Of a stretch of 64,000 bases of DNA, positions 14,301-24,700 are shown one piece after another. The notes beneath the pieces were generated by a model. The model was not told where the DNA came from. It did not search any database and saw only the letters and a program-made list of their open reading frames with translations. Origin of the DNA: Mytilus californianus (Eukaryota > Mollusca > Bivalvia > Mytilida > Mytilidae). The stretch's first letter is position 1; each line of letters opens with the position of its first letter. Location: contig NW_026262659.1 in NCBI RefSeq assembly GCF_021869535.1, positions 5,084,001 through 5,148,000 on the forward strand, read 5' to 3'. The position numbers and the translations under genes were made by a program.

Positions 14301-14986
14301 GAGACAGCAATCCAACAACAAAATTCTAAATTGCCCCAAGTATAACAAGTTCTGATTGATTAACTTTTGTATGGAAACCTCAAAATTAACTTGAATCAAG
14401 ATCAGTTGTGTGGACAAAAGTTTCCCAGACAATTTGACACCCTGTAGTCCAGTGTTTAACAATATATAAGAATGTTGACCTTTATTTTCATTTGTTGTGC
14501 TGTTTACTTGCTGTCATATATAAGTATATCCAACATCTCATTTCATTCATATTAATCAAATGTTTTGGTAAAATACTGAAGACATATACATTGACACTCA
14601 TTCAAGAATGAACAACTTTTGACAAGTTAACTCTGCCGGAGAGGCCCTTTATTTATTTATGAATGAAGAAAATATTCATTTCAATTCAATTTAAAGTTAA
14701 TCTGATACACCAATACATGTACTAGATAAAATATTGACTTATATATATAGGAAACATGCCCTTCACATAAATAAGTTTCTGATCATTTTAAAGATATAAA
14801 CAATTGTTCATAAAATTAAATCAAAAAAATTAAAAATTTAAATTTCTAAATAAAATATTAAAAATTGTAGGACATCTCTACTACAAGTGTATGAATGTAA
14901 GTAATATTAACTGATCAGAACTTATAGTTTATGACAGATTTATATAACTCCTTACCCAGCAGTAGACAATAGATATTCATTTTCAT
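8020..14986 (-). CDS. Galaxin-like secreted cysteine-rich protein, complete, 8 coding exons
   Basis: The exons, in transcript order, are 14986-14956, 13316-13179, 12450-12295, 11658-11287, 10687-10526, 9822-9420, 8909-8758 and 8378-8020. All junctions are GT-AG and every phase closes, giving 590 residues ending in TAA. Residues 1 to about 20 form a signal peptide (MKMNIYCLLLVLTLVIVEA). Residues 21-420 carry 22 Cys-Cys pairs, many in the form CCxxxxYNxxxxxCC, which is the hallmark of galaxin, a secreted matrix protein first described from coral skeleton and since seen in molluscs. Many N-x-S/T sites suggest glycosylation. Residues about 421-590 lack Cys pairs; the spacing LCK...VLKIAN...PCTCQL...LIIPW resembles an NTR/C345C (netrin-like) domain, which is my inference. 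The likely role is extracellular or shell matrix. Galaxin-like membership is firm; the exact function is not known. Confidence 0.88.
8758..8909 (-). CDS. Galaxin-like gene, exon 7
   Basis: This 152-nt exon has no Cys-Cys pairs but spaced cysteines (SCHQ, GICSYCYL, LCKQFG). It marks the change from the galaxin repeats to the C-terminal module. The acceptor and the GTAAGT donor are good. Confidence 0.82.
9420..9822 (-). CDS. Galaxin-like gene, exon 6
   Basis: This 403-nt exon enters in phase 1 and leaves in phase 2. It carries six Cys-Cys pairs, among them CCGKASYDSHEDVCC and CCGIKSYNKTTKICC, plus single cysteines in RCQL and MCGN. It is the last exon of the galaxin repeat region. Confidence 0.87.
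10526..10687 (-). CDS. Galaxin-like gene, exon 5
   Basis: This 162-nt, phase 1-1 exon has four Cys-Cys pairs at regular spacing: KCCNG, DCCGNGLYDSQYQSCCG, and QCCKP. It is the most regular copy of the galaxin repeat in the gene. Confidence 0.87.
11287..11658 (-). CDS. Galaxin-like gene, exon 4
   Basis: This is the second-longest exon (372 nt, phase 1-1), with seven Cys-Cys pairs including CCGVEYYNKTTHYC and CCGTKLYNTIDEKCC. One repeat has a single Cys (HYCKSS), so that pair has been lost. The donor is GTATTT, weaker than its neighbours. Confidence 0.87.
11985..12245 (-). repeat. Interspersed repeat ('agctagctataaaaccagg'), intact copy
   Basis: The minus strand reads 'cttgtatgacagtcacag' (inverted), 'tagctagctataaaaccagg' and 'ccattcgtttgatgtgtttg'. 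It ends about 50 bases before exon 12295-12450. Other copies are at 49690-49783 plus 50935-51175 and at 62510-62790. Confidence 0.8.
12295..12450 (-). CDS. Galaxin-like gene, exon 3
   Basis: This 156-nt, phase 1-1 exon carries three Cys-Cys pairs (EICCKK, VSCCGA, KVCCNN) and the galaxin-type stretch CCGAIPYQKSQKVCC. It was found by phase and splice sites, being too short to stand out as an open frame. The donor is GTAATA. Confidence 0.85.
13179..13316 (-). CDS. Galaxin-like gene, exon 2
   Basis: This 138-nt exon is phase 1 at both ends. It holds the end of the signal peptide and the first two Cys-Cys pairs (QLCCDSG and LDCCSG). The acceptor is TTTCAG and the donor GTAAGT. Confidence 0.85.
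13465..13690 (+). repeat. Interspersed repeat related to the 'gagacaactctccatc' family
   Basis: It shares 'gagacca aatgac' and 'gctataaaaggccc' blocks with the copy at 28925-29160. A run of 14 G follows at 13695-13708. Confidence 0.6.
14956..14986 (-). CDS. Galaxin-like gene, exon 1 (start codon and signal peptide)
   Basis: The exon encodes MKMNIYCLLL plus one base, then a GTAAGG donor. Joined in phase to the next exon it continues VLTLVIVEAERC, a classic signal peptide. This ATG is chosen because it is the most upstream one in frame; a second Met lies two codons later. Confidence 0.8.
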
Positions 14987-15754
14987 GATGATCGTGTTGA
15001 TCTACTAGATTAACTGTTTTCCTTAGAACATAGAAGTTGAAAATATTAATTTTATTTCGATTATACCTATTATTTAAAATGAATCTGAAAATCCACAAAA
15101 ATTTTCTCTGGGTTTACAGTGTTTATAAAAAATTTATGGTCAAAAACTGAATTTAAAAAATTGGGCAATTACAGTGAGAACTAAATATAGGATCATTTTT
15201 TTCCATCTTAAAAAAGTTATCCCTTTGTTTTACATTGACTACAATAGTTATACATTATAAATCTGAATATTGTTTATAGCTATAAAAAGTACTGATATAA
15301 AATTATATTCGTGACCCTGGATACCCAGGTATATTTTTACATACTATACATTTCAAATAACCTATTAATGTTTATGAAAATTTAAAAAACGGGTGTATTT
15401 TGAATGAAACAAACGTAATTTCAATGAAAACTACAATCTTGTATTGATCATATTGAATTGTACCATATAAGGTAATTATAATAAGTCAGGCTTTTTTTTT
15501 GGTTATTTTCGAAAAAGAATTATCTGAGGTAACAGGATAAGATAAAAGAGTATGAATGTCCTGTTATATCATGTTAGACTTATACAATGTATAAAAACAG
15601 TATTAATTACTTACTTTACAAGGGTAAAGAACTAGCCATACCTTGAATGTACCACTATTTTAGTGTTATTTCACAGCGGTATAACATGTTACTTTTATTA
15701 TTCTTCCCTTAGTTTATTTATTTTGTATTTACATTTTATCATAGATCAAATTTA

Positions 15755-16195
15755 TTTGTTCAGTGTATGTTCACTGGTGTTAATATGTCTTTTGATTGAG
15801 TTAAGCCATTTCAATTGATATTTTATAGTTTTTCGTTCTATGTTGTGATGTTACACTATTGTTTCAGATAAGGGTGAAGGTTTGGTACCATTAAAACGTT
15901 TACACCCGCTGCAATTGTTTGCAAGTCAGGAATCTGATGTTCAGTAGTTGTAGTTTGCTGATGTGGTTCATAAGTGTTTCTCGATTCTTGTTTTTTATAT
16001 AGATTAGACCGTTGGTTTTCCCGTTTGAATGGTTTTACACTAGTAATTTTTGGGGCCCTTTATAGCTTGCTGTTCGGGTGTGAGCCAAGGCTCCATGTTG
16101 AAGACCTTACTTTGACCTATAATGGTTTACTTTTATAAATTTTGACTTGGATGGAGAGTTGTCTCATTGGCACTCATACCACATCTTCTTATATC
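15755..16195 (-). repeat. ~440-bp interspersed repeat ('gagacaactctccatccaag')
   Basis: The minus strand matches the plus-strand copy at 27180-27620 over almost its whole length, including 'gccttggctcacaccgaaca' and 'gctataaagggcccc'. I associate this family with mussels. Confidence 0.8.
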
Positions 16196-16201
16196 TATAT
16201 A

Positions 16202-16416
16202 CTGTAAACCAACTTATTTTCGCGAGCGATTTATTTTCGCGACTTTCACGAGTGGAAAAATAACGCGAATATAAATCATCGCGAATATGCAAACTTAGAT
16301 CTTTCCTTATATTTAACTTCATAAAGTAAATAAGAAAGTCGCGAAATTAAATCGCCGCGAAGTGGACTAGAAAGGACTAGAAAATAAAATATCTGCGAAA
16401 ATTAGTTGGTTTACAG
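16202..16416. mobile_element. TA-flanked MITE with CTGTAAACCAACT ends
   Basis: Inverted ends of about 24 bp (CTGTAAACCAACTTATTTTC on the left, GTTGGTTTACAG on the right) are flanked by TA dinucleotides, as for Tc1/mariner-type insertions. The interior is rich in TTCGCG and CGCGAA. Confidence 0.85.
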
Positions 16417-17408
16417 TAAGGTGATTCGTGTTGGCCAGGTAAAGTATAAAAATGTCAGATGGATAGTTGGGGAGAAGTGGGTACCCAATTCCCCTATTTT
16501 GTATAATCGAGAGCTCCTACAGTTTTCAACCCATTTCCCTGAAATTTCTCAGGAAGATTTAACACAAATTGAAGATGTGCACCTGCTATAATAGATTTTT
16601 TTTTGGGGGGGGGGGGATTTTTCCTATTTTCAGACTTTTGTTTATAACCTCATTTTGTTAGCAAAAAAAAAATGTCAGTACCATTTTCATCAGTTTCATC
16701 CCAGTTTTCAACCCAGATTTTTGAAATGTTCTGGACACATTGTACAAATATGAAGTTGTGAACATGCTTCTATAGAATTTATTAAGCAATTGTTCCCATT
16801 TGGTAAAGCCAAATTTTCTTAAGGACTGCCAATTGTGAGTAATCCTGCTACGGTTTTCAACCCAGATCCTTGATACTTCACAATACATTTGCTCACCTAC
16901 TGAAGTTGTGTACTTCTGATTTTAAATTTTATAAATTTTTACATATTTTTTTTTTTGTATTATAGACAATTCATTCACCAATGTTTAAGAAATATCATGA
17001 GCAACCCTCGGGTCATTTATACCTTTGATCTTTTCACCTTTTTTTTGCCAAAAAGGGTTCTAAATGTTAAAGGTCATCCTTTTATTGAGGCATAGTCAGG
17101 CCATGCATTAGGAAGACAGTTTTTATTGATCAAGTAAATATTTATTGTAAGAACTAGATAGAAAATTGTGTTAACAGATGTTTTCTTATGAATCTTTGCT
17201 GTGTCATACTAAATTGACATAAATAAAGGAAAAGTGTCCTTCAAATTAATACATGTTTCAAGTTTCGAATGTGTCATTTAGGTATTAAATTTCATCCTTA
17301 AAAATAAAAGATAAACAAAATAATTCATGTGGAACATGTTTGATAAGAACCTATAAAGAGGAAATCAATTTAAACTGATGTTTTATATAGGATTTACTAT
17401 TTCCTTAC

Positions 17409-17433
17409 CCAGCAGTGTTACAATGATCTTCAT
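17409..17433 (-). CDS. Putative alternative or duplicated first exon of the galaxin-like gene
   Basis: The minus strand reads ATG and seven more codons (MKIIVTLL) plus one base, then GTAAGG. This is the same phase, the same donor and the same final CTG CTG G as exon 1 at 14956-14986. Spliced to exon 2 it would give another hydrophobic signal peptide. It could be an alternative promoter exon, the remnant of a duplicated gene, or chance; the shared sequence around both donors favours duplication. Confidence 0.4.
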
Positions 17434-17670
17434 TTGTGTTAATATGTGGTTAATATTATTTGTCACTGACCATAGACAATTTTATTCATTTATATTAGGA
17501 TATTCCTATTTTTTATGACAGAAATTCCTTTGGATAATGTCCAGAAGAAATCACCTGTCTACTACTGTGTTAATGATAAGTTCAATTTGATGAACCAATA
17601 ATTGGAGCAGAGAACTAATTGTATATTTTTAAATAACAATGTTCTTCCTAATCATCAATGATTAGATTAT

Positions 17671-17763
17671 AATTAAACAAGATGGGTTATTTATATGGTA
17701 AAGTTTTTTTTGTAAAAAAAAAAAAAAAAAAAAAAAAGATTTTTTTTCCATCTTGTTTAAATT
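17671..17763. repeat. Inverted repeat around A and T homopolymers
   Basis: AATTAAACAAGATGG (17671-17685) is inverted at CCATCTTGTTTAAATT (17748-17763). Between them are T8, A24 and T8 runs. It can fold into one long hairpin. Confidence 0.8.
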
Positions 17764-17956
17764 GTAATATTGATTTTAAAAGTGTTAAAAGTGTATGCAC
17801 CATCAACCACCAGATAAGCTTAGTATATAGACCAAGGATAATTATAAAACTTTTTTACACCCCAAAAGATCAAAGATAAACACAAAAAAAAACATGTGGG
17901 ACATGTCTGATAAGATGGATATACTATAATTAAATTAGTTGTTAGTTTTAATAATT

Positions 17957-18775
17957 TTTATACGACAGCAAAAAATTTTTGCGGTCGTATATTGGTATGA
18001 CATTGTCGTCGTCGTCCGAAAACACATTGGTTTTCGCACATTAACTTTAGTTTAAGTGAATGTATCTCTATAAAATTTTACCATAAGTTTCAATACCACA
18101 AAAGGAAGGTTGGGGTTGATTTTGGGGGTTATGGTACCAACAGTTAAGGAATTAGGGGCCAAAAAGGGGTCAAAAATAAGCATTTTTGTAACTTCCAGAC
18201 AATAACTTATGTGTTAGTGTGTGGATCCCACAAGGTTCCATATCACAAAGGGAATGCTGGGATTGATTTTGGGGGTAATTGCCTCAAAATTTTAGGAATT
18301 AGGGGCAAAAAGGGGCCAAAAAACAAGCATTTTTCAAGTTTCAGGACAATAACTTGTGTATAAGTGTATGGATCTTTCTGAAATTGTACTACAAAGTTCC
18401 ATATCACAAAGGGAAAGCTGGGTTTGAGTTTGGGGGTAATTGCCTTAAACGTTTAGGAATTTGGGGCCAAAAAGGGGCCAAAAAACAAGCATTTTTCTAG
18501 TTTCCAGAAAATAACTTGTGTTCAAGTGTATGTATCTCTCTGAAATTGTACTGCAAGGTACCATACCACAAAGGGAAGGCTGGGATTGAGTTTGGGGGTG
18601 ATGAATTATAAGGGGGTTTAAAAAATTGGGGGGGGATTTTTTTTCCCTTTTTTTCCTTTTTTTTTTCTTTAAAATTTTCCATTTTAAGTTGGTTATTTCT
18701 GGTTTATGTATAAAAGCAAATAATAATGATATGGTTTGATTTCATCAAAAATTGAAATATTGGGGTTCTTTAATA
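17957..18775 (+). repeat. Composite repeat, second copy, with a hairpin head
   Basis: It begins with a hairpin at 17959-17992 (TATACGACAGC / GCGGTCGTATA) and GTCGTCGTCGTCCG, then carries four of the ~161-bp units seen at 4 kb. It breaks off near 18775 in the 'ggggttctttaatatgctg' sequence. Confidence 0.8.
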
Positions 18776-19064
18776 TGCTGAATCTAACAGTGTATTTAGA
18801 ATCTTAATTTTTGGTCCCGTTTTCAAATTGGTCTACATTAAGGTCCAAAGGGTCCAAAATTTATGATGTATTTAAATGGGCTTTTATGGTTAAAAAAAAA
18901 GCATTTTTCTAGTTTCCAGACAGTAACTTGTGATTAAGTGTATTGATCTCTCTAAAATTGTACTACAAGGTTCCATACTTCAAAGGAAAGACTGCAATTG
19001 AGTTTGATGGTTAATGCTAAAAGGGGGATTCAAAAATTTTTGGGGGAAGGGGGGTTTCCAATTT

Positions 19065-20435
19065 TTTTATACGACCGCAAAAAAATTTTTGTGATCGTAT
19101 ATTGGTATGACGTTGGCGTCGTCGTCATCGTCGTCCGGCGTCGTCCGAAGACACATTGGTTTTCGCACTCTAACTTTAGTTTAAGTGAATGGATCTCTAT
19201 GAAATTTTACCACAAGGTTTAATACCATAAAAGGAAGGTTGGGATTGATTTGGGGGGTTATGGTACCAACAGTAAAGGAATTAGGGGCCAAAAAGGGGCC
19301 AAAAATAAGCATTTTTGTAACTTCCAGACATAACTTGTGTGCTAGTGTATGGATCTCTCTGACATTGTACCACAAGGTTCCATATCACAAAAGGAATGCT
19401 GGGATTGATTTTGGGGGTAATTGCCTCAAAATTTTAGGAATTAGGGGCCAAAAAAGGGGCAAAAAACAAGCATTTTTCTAGTTTCAGGACAATAACTTGT
19501 GTGAAAGTGTATGGATCTTTCTGAAATTGTACTACAAGGTTCCATATCACAAATGGAAAGCTGGGTTTGAGTTTGGGGGTAATTGCTTATTTCTTGACCA
19601 ATTTCAATGGGGTTTTATTCTTGAATTCTTGGGGTTCTTTAATATGCTGAATCTAACAGTGTATTTAGTTTTTGGATTTTGGGCCTCGTTTTTAAATTGG
19701 TCCACATTGAGGTCCAAAGGGTCCAAAATTAAACTTTGTTTGATTTCATCAAAAATTGAATTATTGGGGTTCTTTGATATGCCGAATCTAAACGTGTATT
19801 TAGATTCTTAATTTTTGGTTCTGTTTTCAAATTGGTCTACATTAAGGTCCAAAGGGTCCAAAATTAAACTTAGTTTGATTTTAACAAAAATTGAATTCTT
19901 AGGGTTCTTTGATATGCTGAATCTAAACATGTATTTAGATTTTTGATTATGGGCCCAGTTTTCAAGTTTGTCCAAATCGGGATCCAAAATTTAACTTTGT
20001 TTGATTTCAACAAAAATTGAATATATGGGGTTCTTTGATATGCTGAATCTAACCATGTATTTAGATTTTTTGATTTTTGGGCCCCGTTATCAACTTTGTC
20101 CACATTGAGGTCAAAAGGGTCCAAAATTAAACTTTGTTTGATTTCATCAAAAGTTGAATTCTTGGGGTTCTTTGATATGCTGAATCTAACCATGTATTTA
20201 GATTTTGGATATTGGACCATAATAGGTGGATGTCCAATTTAAAATTTTTAAGTTCTTAGACCACATTCATTCTGTGTCAGAAACTTATGCTGTGTCAAAT
20301 ATTTAATCACAATCCAAATGCAAAGCTGTATCAAGCTTGAATGTTGTGTCCATACTTGCCCCAACTGTTCAGGGTTCGACCTCTGCGGTCGTATCAAGCT
20401 GCGCCCTGCGGAGCATTTTATTTTAAAAGGGTTCA
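19065..20435 (+). repeat. Composite repeat, third copy, most complete
   Basis: A hairpin head at 19069-19101 (TACGACCGC...GATCGTA) and GTCGTC repeats are followed by ~161-bp units. A second tandem family of units ('ggggttctttgatatgctga', 19625-20225) and the tail with TTGCCCCAACTGTTCAGGGT and GCGGAGCATTTTATT then follow. A further tail fragment lies at 20510-20696. Confidence 0.82.
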
Positions 20436-20509
20436 TTTATTTTCTTCAAAATTTTCAAAATTTAAAATTTTTGAAAAGTTTCAGGAAGAAATCTTCAATT
20501 GCACAGTAT

Positions 20510-20696
20510 TGAACATTAGATTTGTAAGATCTTTACCACATTTATTTAGTGTCAGAAACCTATATTATGTCAAAAATTTGATCACAATCCAAATTCAGAT
20601 AGTATCAAGCTTGAATATTGTGTCCAAATTTGCCCCAACTGTTCAGGGTTCAACCACTGCAGTCGTATCAGGCTGCGCTCAGCAAAGCATTTTATT
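20510..20696 (+). repeat. Extra copy of the composite repeat tail
   Basis: It repeats the segment from 'cacatttatttagtgtcag' to 'agcaaagcattttatt' found at the end of the third copy, with more differences. Confidence 0.75.
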
Positions 20697-20958
20697 AGAT
20701 TTGCTCTGAAACCATTTCTTTGAAATTTTACTTTTCCCACTAAGCATTAAATCTTTGTCGAAGCTTTATTTTTTGAAAGAGTATGGTTTACTATTTCTGT
20801 TTGTCAATATTTTATAAATCTGTTGAACAGTCTTAGTTAAAATACTACTAGACATGAAATGTTCCTTTTTGTCTAAACTTTATATGTTCACTGAAACATG
20901 ACTTTTTTAGCAACTTTACAGTTGGACAAAATATTATTCTTTTCCTCTATATGTTAAT

Positions 20959-21147
20959 GAGGGGCCTGATGGGGGGTCTCATCACGATTCACGAGTTGAT
21001 TTTTTTGTCAATCACGATTCACAGAAAATAAATTTCTATGATCACGGATCACGAAAATATAAAAAAAAAAAAAATCTGTAGAAAAACGGATCACGATAGC
21101 GAAAATGCGCCGATCACGAAGAACGAAAATAACCCATCAGGCCCCTC
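20959..21147. mobile_element. 189-bp MITE with GAGGGGCCTGATGGG ends and a GTTAAT duplication
   Basis: Perfect 15-bp inverted ends are flanked by GTTAAT at 20953-20958 and 21148-21153. The interior is full of ATCACG words on both strands. The superfamily is not clear. Confidence 0.85.
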
Positions 21148-21627
21148 GTTAATGAGTTGACATAAAATTTAAAGTTGATATACCACTGGACACAAGTGTT
21201 CTTGATTGTCAATACTTTGATATATCCACTGAATGTCAGCACCCTGATTGAATGGTAGACTTTTTAAAATGTGATGTTACTAAAAATTGTAAGTCATCAT
21301 TTTACAAGATCTTACAACAAAACAAGAGAAATGAATGTTTTATTCCATTGACTTTAATTTTTAATTTTTTTACTTCTTGAACAAAGATTATTAATGTACA
21401 TAAAATTTTTCATATCCACTTGCTTTTATAACTTTATATAAACATGACATGTTTAAAACGCTATGTACATTAACCCTGTGTAACACGATGTTCAGAGGGG
21501 AATATGATATTCAGAGGTGAATATGAAGTTTTGTTCAATGTCATGTGGGAAACTCTCAACCAATCAAATGTTGATTATGCTATCAATATTAACATATAGT
21601 GGAATAAAATAAAATATTTAATTTCAG

Positions 21628-21774
21628 ATGACAGTGTTCCTTCGTCAGTAGCTTCAGCAGACACAGAAGTAAAGCCAGGTATTGGTGAAACCATAACAAT
21701 AACAAAAACACCCATTCAAAAAGGCACAATAACAATATCATCCACAGAGAAAAGGGAAAATATAGCCAGACCTG
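21628..21774 (+). CDS. NEK1: NEK1 homologue, first visible exon
   Basis: The acceptor is TTTCAG and the exon starts with the last two bases of a codon. It encodes a Ser/Thr-rich linker with GETITITKTPIQKGTITISS. No domain is recognisable. It proves that at least one upstream exon exists. Confidence 0.8.
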
Positions 21775-24700
21775 GTAGGTGTCTAATGCTATGTATTTAA
21801 TGGACAGTGTCAAAATAATTGGGTGGTTCCTATAAACAGGACTGTACCTTTCCTGAAGGGCTTATCAATTTGTGAAAAAAAACAGGCTCTGATTTTTATG
21901 CAATGCTTGTAATAGTAGGGAGGCATTTTGTTTTCCAGTCTGTGCATTCATTCAAAGTTTATTTATCGTGTATCAGATTAAGTATTAAAGTTATGGTAGA
22001 AGATCGTTTACCATGAATCAACTTCTTCGAAATATAGCTCTATTAGAAGTAAAAAATGTATAGAAAGTAATCAGTTTGTCTGTATTTCAGCACTACCTTC
22101 TTTGTATAGTTTGCTTCAAACTTTTTGGGGATTGTTTTTAGTACTCCCTTTGTCATTAATACACCATGGTTTGTTCATGAAGGTTGTTCCATGATTAAAT
22201 TTTGATATGAACACTATTAGGTCCTAATATGTTGACTTGTATTTGGGGACGATGTTTAAGTCCATTTGTGGTCCTGCTTGCACTTAAGGGGGTACCCAAT
22301 ACTTTGACTAAAATAGATTTGGCTTGTTTAATTTTCATAAAATAAAAATATTTACTGTGAACTGTTGACAAAAATATAAAAATTTCAAGAAATTTGAACT
22401 GCACAATTTACAGGAATAATTTTATTGGATATATATCAGTTCTACAAACACTAATTTTGATCATTGAAAAGCATGATTTCTCTTTACTAATAGTATGTGA
22501 TCAGAACATTCAGCTGAATTTCAAAGAATGAACTCCCTTAGGTGTTCTGTACCCCCTTAAGAAGTAGGACCTGTACAGCACTTACTATGTCCTCAAAACT
22601 GATCATAATAATGATATTTACAGGGACTTGATACATTGTTAAAGTTTTGATCCTCGTATAGAAATGGGCAAAATGTACAGTACATTATTGTTGTATTAAA
22701 AATCACAAAATACAAGTACTGATAAACTCTTTGTAAAAATGATTTTGTTAAAAACATTTGTGTAGAAATAAGATGAGTGATAAATGAAAAGTTCAAAACA
22801 TTTTCAGAATTAGAATAGATGTTGAGTTAATTTATCAAAATGATCAAATGACACATTTTTTTATTACACTGACCAAAAAATGAAATGATAAGCTAAAAAT
22901 CTCAAGTTTATCATGTAGCTTTATTCAGTAGAGTGCTTGCTTTTTTTATTATCACCATTCTTTTATTTGGTGTTGTATTTATGCACTTTTCTTATGTTTA
23001 GAAATAGAAATTCCATGTAAGCCATCTGAATCACCTGATCATGAAGTTGACCAATCAAAATCAGAACCCACAATAACATCATCACCTGACCAGAAATCTA
23101 CACAATCTGAAGTATCCACAGAAAAGGAACCAGAAAAATCCAGTTCTGATGGACAATTATCTAAGCCTCCAGTGGCAACTAAATCAGTATTAAATAAGCC
23201 TCCCTTGCCGTCCAAGCCAAAACCTGCTGATAAACCATTGGTATTACCAAAACCAACAATATTAAACAAACCTGAATCTCCATTAGTATTTGGTTAGTAA
23301 TAATTGTGTACCTTTAACTTAATATTTTATTTTATTACCAACCCTACCATTGTTTTAATAATCAGAGACCCTTAACACTTGAGCTAAGATTTATAGTTAA
23401 AAGAAAGGTAATAGAAATATGATGAAAGACAATCAACAGTCCATAAAAGATAACAAAAACTATTATTTGAGGAGCATGAACCAAAGTAAAAACTTTGCTC
23501 TAGAAGGGTAAAATATTTAAAATTGAAAGAGAAAACAGATAGGCATAAGACTTAATTAAGAGGTCTCCATATGTACTATGCATGTTTAAAACTAAACTTC
23601 TGTTTATTCAGTATTTATTTTGTCACTGGTAATTATTTGATGTTGTGTTTTAGTTATACCATTATGTATTTGAAGTATGAAGAATGAGTTTAATTTATTT
23701 GCATTTGCTTGTGAAATTTTCTTCTTTTCTTTGCACCAAAAATGTTTGCTTTAATATTTTCTTGAAATGCTGTGGATTAATTTTTTTTAATTTTATTTAT
23801 GTGTTTGATAAATTTTGTATGCAAGACTATGAAAATTTGTATTTTGTTGAAAAACTTAATTTGTTGATCTATGCACATGAAATCCACAAAAATAAGTGTC
23901 CCACATCAAAATTAATCCCCTATAACTATATATTTCCTTTATAATTTAGTATTACATATTTACAGCTAAGCAAGGTGATGTACCACAAGCTAAGAATGTA
24001 GTGGGTGAAGGATCATTGTTCAGTAAAGTAGAACTAGAAAATACAGACCAGATCAAAACAGAGGTTGTCAAAGATAATTTAGTCCTTGAGGAAGTTCAAG
24101 ATGATGTACCAAAAGATAAAGTTCAAGATGATGTACCAAAAGATAAAGTTCAAGAAGATGTATCAAAAGACAAAGTTCTAGAAGATATCCCAAAAGATAA
24201 AGAGTAAGTAACAATTTGATTATTTTGCTAAGATATTCATGTGAGAGTTCTATAATTTAGTCAGAATTTAGTTAACATTTGAAGGAATCTCTTGAAAATG
24301 TATAAAGTTAAGCAATATAGAAATATTGAGTTGGGCTAAGTTTGATATAAATGTTGTTTCTTTATAACAGTGGTAAACCAAAGACAGGACTAGCTGTGGC
24401 ATTAACTACTGGTCATTTTGATATCAGGAATACAGGGGTAAGTAATTCATTATTGTAGGTGAATATATATAGTAGTGTAGTCAATACATATAAAAAGCTT
24501 CATAATACAAAACTGTAAATTCACAAATTTTTGACACTTTTTTATCATTGCGAAAATTGAAATGGGTATGGTTTCACAAAAATACAAAAAAAAACTGGCA
24601 GTTTATATTTAGTAACTTCATTATTTGTATGCACCATTTTCTGAAACTGAAATAATTAATCTCACATTTTGTCCGTAGTTCAACAATCTCAATAATTAGT

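Noticed and set aside
19870-20220. 116-residue minus-strand frame
   Set aside because: It lies wholly in the second tandem unit of the composite repeat and is itself internally repeated.
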